DNA of 11,583 nucleotides, taken from CBDUUP01 sp965370435 (GTDB taxonomy: Bacteria > Chloroflexota > Anaerolineae > Anaerolineales > UBA11579). The notes under the pieces are model-generated. The model was not told the DNA's origin. It was given only the letters and a program-made list of their open reading frames with translations, and searched no databases. How positions within the stretch are numbered: position 1 is the first letter of the stretch; every line of letters begins with the position of its first letter. The translations under genes were made by a program, and so were the position numbers. This document shows, piece by piece, positions 1-5,861 of the stretch. Where the stretch lies: positions 1-11,583 of the forward strand of contig CBDUUP010000111.1 of the NCBI GenBank assembly GCA_965370435.1, given 5' to 3'.

Positions 1-2182
1 CACCTACGGCGGGGACCAAGACGACCTGGGGATGGACATCCTTCAAACCGAGGAGGGCGGCTTTCTCATCCTGGGGGTCACTGATTACCAAGGAAATCCG
101 CCCAACCGCCAGGGAGACATCTATCTGGTGAAGACCGATTCGGATAGAAATATGGTCTGGGAGAAAACCTATGGAGGCGATCGATACGAAATTGGAGTTT
201 CGATCCTCCCCACGGAGGACGGCGGCTATATCATCCTGGCGGAGACCGAATCCTTCGGGGCCGGTGAATCGGACTTCTACCTGCTCAAGATCGACTCGGA
301 GGGCGATGAAGTCTGGTCCCAAACCTACGGCGGGGTTGGTATAGATGCCCCTTCAGAAATGCAGCCCACCGCAGATGGCGGCTTCATCCTCGTGGGCTTT
401 ACGGTATCCCAGACCGACGGATCTATGGGAGTTTATCTGGTCAAGACTGATGCTGAGGGGAACCAGGTCTGGTCGCAGACCTTCACCGGGGAATATTCAC
501 AAATGGGTTGGGCCGCTTACCAAACCCTGGACGGCGGCTATTTTGTCCTGGGAAGCGTTTCTTATTCCCAAACTCAGGGAGATGTCTTCTTTCTAAAAGC
601 TGATACGGATGGCGATGAAATGTGGACGCGGATATTGGAGAAAGAGGGCCGAGAAGCGGGCTATGCCATGACGCCGACCTCCGACGGCAACTTCATCGTC
701 ACCGGCGCTTATGATCCCACCGGGGACATGACCGAGATGGACTTTTACCTCCTCAAGGTTGACCCGGAAGGAAATGAACTCTGGTCCACTTTTTTCGGCG
801 ATGGAGACCGTTCCGATTATGGCATGCAGATCCTCGAAACTGGCGACGGCGGCTTCCTCCTGTCCGGGATGCTCTCCCACACCCATTTCCAGGGAGGCGA
901 TTCGGACATTCATCTGATCAAGACCGATGGGGAGGGCAGCGTAGTTTGGATGAATACTCTGGATACTGGAAGATTCCACGACGCGCCCCAATCCATCATC
1001 CCAACCAGCGACGGGGGCTACGCCATCACCGGATTCGCCACCGTGGGGCCTGGCGCCGGCGGTCTGGATGGATTCGACGCCTTCTTGATCATCACCGACA
1101 CCCGCGGAAACCCAATAGCAGGTCCAACTCCCTCGCTATCTTTCGTGGACAGCGGCCAAGAACTAGGACACGCCGCCAGTTGGAAAGTATCCCTGGGAGA
1201 CCTGGATGGCGATGGCGACCTGGACGCTTTCGTCGCCAATGATATTGAGAGCGCGGTCTGGCTGAACGATGGAGACGGGCTTTTCAGCGACAGCGGACAG
1301 CAGTTAAGCAGCGCGGCGGCTGTTGACCTGGGAGACCTGGACGGGGATGGAGATCTAGATGCGATCACGATACCTTTTACCGGAGGGTTTGGTAAAGTGT
1401 GGTTGAACGATGGCGGGGGAGTCTTTGAGGATAGCGGACAAACCCTTACAGGCGCGGACGGTTTGGGCGTGGCGCTTGGCGACCTTGACGGCGACGGGGA
1501 CCTGGATATATTTGTGGCGGAAACAACCGACAACTCGGTTTGGATGAACGATGGACAGGCCGGTTTCACCAACAGCGGACAGAGGCTGGGAAGAGCCGTC
1601 ACCAGTGGGGTTGCGCTGGGCGACCTGGACGGCGATGGCGACCTCGACGCCCTCGCCGGGGGATGGGACGAACCCGCAAAGGTATGGATCAACGATGGCG
1701 CGGGAACTTTCCATGACCGCGGCTCCGATCTAAATTCAGCTTCCGTCCACATCCACGGCCTCGCCCTGGGCGACCTGGACGGCGATGGCGATCTGGACGC
1801 ATTCATGGCAATTTCCGGCGGAGGCCCCCAGGTGGTGTGGCTCAATGACGGTACCGGGATATTCACCAACCGTGATCCGGACTTGCAAACCCCACCGGCC
1901 CATGATGTTTCGCTAAGGGACTTGGACGGGGACGGCGACCTGGACGCCTTTCTCGCCCACCGGACCTTTTCCTGCGAGGCGAACACGGTCTGGCTGAACG
2001 ATGGGCAAGGCAACTTCACCGACAGCGGCCTGCGTCTGGGCGAGGGTTGCAGTCTGGGCATCGCGGTTGGAGACCTGGACGGCGATGGCGACCTGGACGC
2101 TTTCGTGGCGAACTGGTCCCTCTCTCCCAACGATGCCTACACGGGAAACCCCAACCTGGTCTGGCTGAATGAAATTCGATGA
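1..2182 (+). CDS. Extracellular repeat protein, 5'-truncated: seven TYGG/DGG repeats then seven FG-GAP/VCBS repeats
   Basis: The reading frame is open from base 2 and has no stop upstream, so the gene starts outside the window; the ATG at 32 lies inside a repeat (TYGG begins at base 2) and is not the true start. Up to about base 1120 there are seven units of about 50-55 residues with the pattern TYGG..D...I..T.DGG(F/Y)...G......D..L.K.D..G...W. This is the pattern of a predicted beta-propeller often seen in secreted bacterial proteins. After a short Pro/Ser linker come seven FG-GAP/VCBS-type units (GDLDGDGDLDAF....VWLNDG.G.F.DSG..L) ending at the TGA at 2180-2182. Each carries the Asp/Gly loop that binds Ca2+ in integrin-like propellers, and seven units fit one closed seven-bladed propeller. 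No catalytic motif, sorting signal or membrane segment follows, and any signal peptide would lie upstream. Likely role: surface or secreted binding protein. Domain families are well supported; the function is unknown. Confidence 0.9.
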   Translation, partial: TYGGDQDDLGMDILQTEEGGFLILGVTDYQGNPPNRQGDIYLVKTDSDRNMVWEKTYGGDRYEIGVSILPTEDGGYIILAETESFGAGESDFYLLKIDSEGDEVWSQTYGGVGIDAPSEMQPTADGGFILVGFTVSQTDGSMGVYLVKTDAEGNQVWSQTFTGEYSQMGWAAYQTLDGGYFVLGSVSYSQTQGDVFFLKADTDGDEMWTRILEKEGREAGYAMTPTSDGNFIVTGAYDPTGDMTEMDFYLLKVDPEGNELWSTFFGDGDRSDYGMQILETGDGGFLLSGMLSHTHFQGGDSDIHLIKTDGEGSVVWMNTLDTGRFHDAPQSIIPTSDGGYAITGFATVGPGAGGLDGFDAFLIITDTRGNPIAGPTPSLSFVDSGQELGHAASWKVSLGDLDGDGDLDAFVANDIESAVWLNDGDGLFSDSGQQLSSAAAVDLGDLDGDGDLDAITIPFTGGFGKVWLNDGGGVFEDSGQTLTGADGLGVALGDLDGDGDLDIFVAETTDNSVWMNDGQAGFTNSGQRLGRAVTSGVALGDLDGDGDLDALAGGWDEPAKVWINDGAGTFHDRGSDLNSASVHIHGLALGDLDGDGDLDAFMAISGGGPQVVWLNDGTGIFTNRDPDLQTPPAHDVSLRDLDGDGDLDAFLAHRTFSCEANTVWLNDGQGNFTDSGLRLGEGCSLGIAVGDLDGDGDLDAFVANWSLSPNDAYTGNPNLVWLNEIR
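1199..2098 (+). repeat. Seven DNA copies encoding the DLDGDGDLD calcium loop
   Basis: Near-identical 27-base units encoding DLDGDGDLD begin at 1199, 1334, 1481, 1622, 1772, 1919 and 2072. The spacing is 135-153 bases and always a multiple of three. They are coding repeats inside the FG-GAP region, not a CRISPR array. Codon choice differs slightly between copies (for example GAC GGG GAT GGA in copy 2), so they are not one recent uniform amplification. Confidence 0.9.
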
Positions 2183-2217
2183 ACTTAGCGCGTGTCAAAT
2201 AATAAGCCCCTTTTTAA

Positions 2218-2293
2218 CACCAAGACACCAAGGCACAAAGACACAAATTTTTTATTTTTTTTCTTAGTGTCTTCGAGTCTTGGTGTCTTAGTG
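2218..2293. repeat. Long imperfect inverted repeat (AAGACACCAAG type), possible terminator
   Basis: The left arm 2218-2247 and right arm 2264-2293 are each 30 nt and pair at about 25 of 30 positions. They flank a 16-nt loop made almost only of T (2248-2263). The stem contains AAGACACCAAG, and a short T-run follows at 2300-2304. It sits 35 bases past the stop of the repeat-protein gene. It could form a bidirectional transcription-stopping or RNA-stabilising hairpin. Dispersed repeats built from words like CTTGGTGTCTT are common between genes in environmental bacterial genomes, so it may be one copy of such a family. The pairing is directly visible; the function is inferred. Confidence 0.7.
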
Positions 2294-2337
2294 GTAATAT
2301 TTTTGACCGCCTTGGGATGAATATTTTTTTATGAGGA

Positions 2338-2346
2338 TGGTAAAAT
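2338..2346 (+). promoter_or_regulatory. Candidate extended -10 promoter for the ABC operon
   Basis: TGG followed by TAAAAT (2341-2346) matches an extended -10 element (TGnTATAAT) at five of six hexamer positions. No good -35 lies at 16-18 bases upstream; the nearest TTGACC (2303-2308) is too far away. It would give a leader of about 165 bases before the first permease. This is the best candidate in the gap but is not certain in AT-rich DNA. Confidence 0.3.
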
Positions 2347-2478
2347 GTTTGAAATAAGCGTAAGTTTCGACAATTGCATTCACAAACTCTCAGGTGGATA
2401 GAAGAATATATGAAGATTTTCCCCTCCCGCGGCGTTAAGAGAGTGAATTTGAAAATAGACCTAAAAGAAAATTTCCTC

Positions 2479-2516
2479 GCAACCAAAGGACTGCGACGCA
2501 ATCAAAGGACTGCGAC
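2479..2516 (+). repeat. Two tandem 19-bp copies carrying the ribosome binding site of the first permease
   Basis: Copies at 2479-2497 and 2498-2516 read GCAA(C/T)CAAAGGACTGCGAC and differ at one base. Each contains AAAGGA. The second copy's AAAGGA (2504-2509) lies 10 bases before the ATG at 2520, so it probably serves as the Shine-Dalgarno site. The duplication leaves a second, distal copy 29 bases upstream of the start. Confidence 0.75.
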
Positions 2517-2519
2517 CTA

Positions 2520-4835
2520 ATGCTGAATTTTCTACCCTTCATACTCCGCCGAGCGACCCGCCACTGGCAGGTGCTTTTTACCTTAATCATAGGCGTTCTC
2601 CTGGCCACCGCCATGCTCTCCAGCGGCCCCTTGCTGGTGGACACCGTGGTCGAACTCGGCCTACGCAGCGCTATCCTAACTTCAGACCCCTTGACCAGCA
2701 ACCTCCGGGTGATGTCCACATCCTCCAATTACAGCCGGGAAGAAGTCGTCGCCCTCAACAAAGATATGCAAGCCTTGTTGAACAAGCACCTGGGCGATCA
2801 CCTCAAAGGCGGCTACGTATCGCTCTCCTCCCGCTGGCTGTTCCCCTGGTCCAATGGCGTCATCCTGGATAGGCAGCGCATGAACCTCAGCTACCAGGAA
2901 GGCATGGCCGAGAGGGTGGACTTCCTCTCCGGGGGCTGGCCCGACAACCCTCTGCCGGAGGATAATGTTTTCCAGGCCGTGATAAGCGAAGAGATGGCGG
3001 TCAACTTCGCCTTGAAAGTAGGCGACCGCCTGCCCCTCAGCATTCGGGATGACGAGGCCCTGCCTACCGCCTGGATGGAGGTCAGCGGAGTCATTCGCCC
3101 CCAAAATGCCGCCGATTCCTACTGGTTCGGCGTCAAAAGCCCCCTGCATGCCCAGAGCAACAACCGCTGGGACGCTCAATACAGCGTATTCCTCTCCTTT
3201 GAAGATTATTACCCCGCTAATGAATCCCTGTTTGATACCGTTCTGACCATCCTCCATTGGCGGCTGCTGTTAGACCCCGAAAGCATCCAAACCCAAGACA
3301 TCCCCCGGCTTGGCAGTGGAATCGCCGGATTACGGGCCGACCTGAAGCTATTTGAAGCCCGCAATGTTCTGGAGACCAATATTGAAGAAACCCTCCTGGC
3401 CTACGCCAGCCAATCCGAGGCCGTTCGAGCCCCGCTCTATTTGCTCACCGCAGAGGTAGCGCTGCTGGCCTTGTATTACGTGGCCATGGTATCCGCCCTG
3501 GCCGTACAGCAAGTCGAGCGGGAATTCGCCATCCTGGGCAGCCGGGGATCCTCCCGGGGGCAGCTCTTCCAGATCCAATTTAGCGAAGCCTTCATCATCG
3601 GCCTGGTGGCATTATTGATTGGGCCGGTTTTGGGATTGGCCCTGATCCAGCTCCTGACCATTGCCGGACCCCTCAGCGACGTAGGCCAGACCAATTGGAC
3701 TCTCGCCCTTCCACAAATAGCATGGGTGGCCGCCATCTTCGGCGCTCTGGCCTCCGTGGTTGGCTTGCTTCTCCCCATCGGCCCCGCCCTGCGGCGAAGC
3801 ATTGTCTCTCAAGTGCGAACCGTCGCCCGCCAGGCCCAGAAACCACTCTGGCAGCGCCTCTACCTGGATGTTTTCGTGCTGGTGATCGGCCTGGTCCTCC
3901 TTTTGCGGCTGTACCTCTATGGCGGCATCGTGGCCGAGACCTTAACCCGCCCCCGGGTAGACTGGCTGCTGCTGCTCTCCCCGGTCTTCCTGCTGCTCGG
4001 TTCAGCCACCATCCTGCTGCGGGTATTCCCCTTGATCCTCAATATCCTCGAAAAAATCGCCGCCAGCGGGCGCGGCCTTGCCGGAACGCTAGCCATGTGG
4101 CAGGCCGCCCGCAACCCCTCCCACGTAGCCCGACTGGTGCTGCTGCTCACCCTGGCTATGGCTCTGGGAATCCTCTCCACAGGACTGAACGCCACCCTCG
4201 ACCTGAGCGAATATGAACGCGCCTTATACGCTGCGGGCAGCGACCTACGCCTGGTATCCAACCGCTTCGCTCCGGCAGAATCTTTGACCCAAAACCCCGG
4301 CGTAATGAGCGGGTCCGGAGTCTGGCGCGGCGAAGGGAAACTCGACCAGCGCCCCTTCCCCAAGCTAGATATTTTAGCCCTCGAACCCTATTCCTTCGTC
4401 GGCGTGACCCGTTTCCGGGAAGACTACGCCGAACAACCCATGGGAGGTCTCTTGGGTTTGCTGGTAGTTGACGAGTTTGACCCCCCCAAGGTCATCAAAC
4501 TCCCCGGCCATCCATCCAGCATCGGCATCTGGGTCTGGTCAGCCGAAGACGGCCCCATGCGAGTCTCCCATGCCATGGGATTAAGCGACCTGGACCGGAT
4601 CGCTATGGGCGCCCAACTCCAGACCGCCCGAGGCGAAATCTTCACTACCACAATGACTACCTACTGCATCCCTAGGGAGGAGGAACAAAACCTGGTATTC
4701 GGCTGCTACCCGGAGGGCGGCTGGCTCTATTTCTCCAGCCAGCTTCCCGCCTTCGAGGAGGCCGACTACCCGTTGAGCGTGCGCACGATTTGGGTCCAGA
4801 ACCGGGCCCAATATTTCGAAAATAACTACCTGTAA
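2520..4835 (+). CDS. ABC transporter permease, FtsX/MacB-like, N-terminal portion (7 TM helices), cut by stop codon
   Basis: 771 residues from the ATG at 2520, with AAAGGA 10 bases upstream; the start aligns with that of the paralogue downstream. Layout: short basic cytoplasmic N-terminus, TM1 about 18-40, extracytoplasmic domain about 41-303 with a MacB-like core piece (about 150-200, ISEEMA...GDRLPL), then TM2-TM4 about 304-328, 355-380 and 397-420 as the first FtsX domain. The cytoplasmic segment REFAILGSRGSSRGQL (about 334-349) is the likely coupling helix that touches the ATPase. TM5-TM7 follow at about 447-468, 481-505 and 538-556. The remaining ~215 residues start a second extracytoplasmic domain (Cys716 and Cys729 could pair) that ends abruptly at the TAA. 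On its own this product lacks TM8-TM10 and the second coupling helix, so it should not make a working permease. First gene of the ABC operon. Confidence 0.85.
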   Translation: MLNFLPFILRRATRHWQVLFTLIIGVLLATAMLSSGPLLVDTVVELGLRSAILTSDPLTSNLRVMSTSSNYSREEVVALNKDMQALLNKHLGDHLKGGYVSLSSRWLFPWSNGVILDRQRMNLSYQEGMAERVDFLSGGWPDNPLPEDNVFQAVISEEMAVNFALKVGDRLPLSIRDDEALPTAWMEVSGVIRPQNAADSYWFGVKSPLHAQSNNRWDAQYSVFLSFEDYYPANESLFDTVLTILHWRLLLDPESIQTQDIPRLGSGIAGLRADLKLFEARNVLETNIEETLLAYASQSEAVRAPLYLLTAEVALLALYYVAMVSALAVQQVEREFAILGSRGSSRGQLFQIQFSEAFIIGLVALLIGPVLGLALIQLLTIAGPLSDVGQTNWTLALPQIAWVAAIFGALASVVGLLLPIGPALRRSIVSQVRTVARQAQKPLWQRLYLDVFVLVIGLVLLLRLYLYGGIVAETLTRPRVDWLLLLSPVFLLLGSATILLRVFPLILNILEKIAASGRGLAGTLAMWQAARNPSHVARLVLLLTLAMALGILSTGLNATLDLSEYERALYAAGSDLRLVSNRFAPAESLTQNPGVMSGSGVWRGEGKLDQRPFPKLDILALEPYSFVGVTRFREDYAEQPMGGLLGLLVVDEFDPPKVIKLPGHPSSIGIWVWSAEDGPMRVSHAMGLSDLDRIAMGAQLQTARGEIFTTTMTTYCIPREEEQNLVFGCYPEGGWLYFSSQLPAFEEADYPLSVRTIWVQNRAQYFENNYL

Positions 4836-4847
4836 TCTTATACTTTG

Positions 4848-5861
4848 ATGGTCGCTATGGACGATCTCACCGTGGTAGACGCCCGCACCGGAGAAGCCCA
4901 GGTGGCCGAAAGCTTTGAAGATTTACTCACTATTTGGGACCTGAGCGAATACGGCTCCATGATCCAACGGCAAAAAAATCCCAACACTCAATCAGGCGAA
5001 GCGCGTCTCAACTTGATCATCAACTTCCGTCAAGTCAGAGAACATGTAGGCATAAAACTCGCTTCCGGGCTTTTCCCTCCCACCTTGCCCGCCCTCGCCA
5101 GCCCAGTATTCATGGAGGTCACCCAGGCCGAGATCGGCGACCTGATCGAGGTATCCGTTAAAGGGCAAGAAGTGCCCTTTGAGATCGTCGGTGTGGTGAC
5201 CTATTTCCCCACCCTATACGATGACCAACAGGCCGGATTCCTCATCACCCAACGGGAACCGCTGCTCTCCCAATTGAACGAGGCTCCCACCGCCACCAAC
5301 AACGTCAACGAGGCCTGGCTGCTGACCGACGGGAACGTAACTGGCGCCAGCGTAGCCGGGCAGATGCCCGAGGTCACCGCCATCTGGGAAGCTGACGTAG
5401 TCCGCAGATCCATCAAAGCCGACCCTATGGCCCTGGGCCTGCGCAGCGTGACCTTCTTTGGCTACCTCCTCACCGCCACCCTCAGCTTGGTGGGATTCGC
5501 CACCTACTTTTACCTCAGCGCACGCCAGCGGGAAGTCAATTACGGCATCCTGCGTTCCCTGGGGCTGGCTCCAGGGCAGCTCTACGCCTCCCTGGTCATC
5601 GAACAGGTGATCCTCATCCTCACCGGATTGGCCCTGGGCACCGGACTAGGGATGCTCCTCAACCAGATCACCCTCCCCGGCCTGCCCATCACCCTGGGCG
5701 ACCAAGCGCCCATCCCCCCCTTCTACGCCCGCAATGATTGGTACGCCGTGGGCCGCATGTACCTGACCCTGGCCCTGGCCTTCCTAGTCACCCTGGGCGT
5801 CGCCACCTTGATGCTGTGGCGAGCTCGAATCCACCGCGTCCTGCGCATCGGAGAGGAATAA
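4848..5861 (+). CDS. ABC transporter permease, FtsX/MacB-like, C-terminal portion (3 TM helices), downstream of the stop
   Basis: Continues the frame of the preceding segment. Possible restarts are TTG 4845, ATG 4848 and ATG 4857, none with a Shine-Dalgarno sequence; only termination-reinitiation from the stop 10-22 bases upstream could start it. About 200 residues complete the extracytoplasmic domain (the MacB-like core piece near residues 85-135 includes IGDLIEVSVKG and EIVGVVTYFPT). TM8 (about 200-222), the cytoplasmic coupling segment RQREVNYGILRSLGLAPGQL, TM9 (about 246-271), TM10 (about 304-324) and the tail RIHRVLRIGEE follow. This is the second FtsX domain. With no signal peptide, its N-terminal 200 residues would have to cross the membrane unaided, so an independent protein is unlikely. 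The stop overlaps the next gene by one base (TAATG). Confidence 0.75.
   Translation: MVAMDDLTVVDARTGEAQVAESFEDLLTIWDLSEYGSMIQRQKNPNTQSGEARLNLIINFRQVREHVGIKLASGLFPPTLPALASPVFMEVTQAEIGDLIEVSVKGQEVPFEIVGVVTYFPTLYDDQQAGFLITQREPLLSQLNEAPTATNNVNEAWLLTDGNVTGASVAGQMPEVTAIWEADVVRRSIKADPMALGLRSVTFFGYLLTATLSLVGFATYFYLSARQREVNYGILRSLGLAPGQLYASLVIEQVILILTGLALGTGLGMLLNQITLPGLPITLGDQAPIPPFYARNDWYAVGRMYLTLALAFLVTLGVATLMLWRARIHRVLRIGEE
5850..5857 (+). promoter_or_regulatory. Shine-Dalgarno inside the RIGEE codons, for the second permease
   Basis: GGAGAGGA, encoded within the C-terminal Gly-Glu-Glu of the first permease, lies just before ATG 5861. It fixes that start in preference to the in-frame upstream codon at 5738, which would add 41 residues that merely overlap the end of the first permease. 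The TAA and ATG share one base, so translation is probably coupled. Confidence 0.8.

Larger units (their letters stand above)
2183..2519. other. AT-rich intergenic region, no gene seen
   Basis: These 337 bases separate the repeat-protein gene from the ABC operon. They are clearly richer in A/T than the flanking genes. They hold a long imperfect hairpin (2218-2293), a possible extended -10 promoter (2338-2346) and a 19-bp tandem duplication with a ribosome binding site (2479-2516). An antisense reading frame at 2214-2501 has AT-driven low-complexity content and no recognisable domain, so I do not call it. I see no tRNA, riboswitch or small-RNA signature in the rest. Confidence 0.6.
2520..5861 (+). 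pseudogene. First FtsX-type permease interrupted by an in-frame TAA at 4833-4835
   Basis: The segments on either side of the TAA are in the same frame. Together they make one continuous permease of 1113 residue positions (the stop is codon 772) with 10 predicted TM helices. It starts and ends like the intact paralogue at 5861-8656 (N-terminus ML....F.(L/F)RR..RHW; C-terminus IHR.LRIGEE). A single base change would explain the stop, with no frameshift needed. TAA is a normal terminator here, since both permease genes end in TAA, so codon reassignment is unlikely. The stop cuts the extracytoplasmic loop between TM7 and TM8. It could be a real nonsense mutation, a sequencing or assembly error, or readthrough. 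I treat the locus as one broken gene and list its halves separately. Confidence 0.75.

Noticed and set aside
1199..2098. Regularly spaced ~27-base repeats resembling a CRISPR array
   Set aside because: The spacing is always a multiple of three, the units are in frame, and the 'spacers' encode conserved propeller residues. It is protein repeat structure.
1018..2130. Long antisense open frame (370 codons) full of SRSPSPSRSP repeats
   Set aside because: It is the mirror of the FG-GAP coding repeats. Its low-complexity Ser/Arg/Pro content arises from reading the DLDGDGDLD codons backwards, and it has no domain of its own.
2214..2501. Antisense 95-codon open frame in the intergenic region
   Set aside because: Its composition follows from the AT-rich hairpin DNA, it has no recognisable domain or ribosome binding site, and it overlaps the likely promoter and RBS of the ABC operon.
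5738..5860. Upstream start for the second permease, adding 41 residues
   Set aside because: The added residues are an out-of-frame reading of the first permease's 3' end. The strong Shine-Dalgarno and the paralogue alignment both point to ATG 5861.
4845..5861. Independent small permease gene starting at TTG 4845
   Set aside because: It has no ribosome binding site and no signal peptide, and it is in frame with the preceding segment. It fits far better as the C-terminal part of the interrupted permease.
2520..5861. Stop-codon reassignment (TAA read as an amino acid)
   Set aside because: TAA ends both permease genes properly at 5859-5861 and 8654-8656, so it is a functional stop in this genome.
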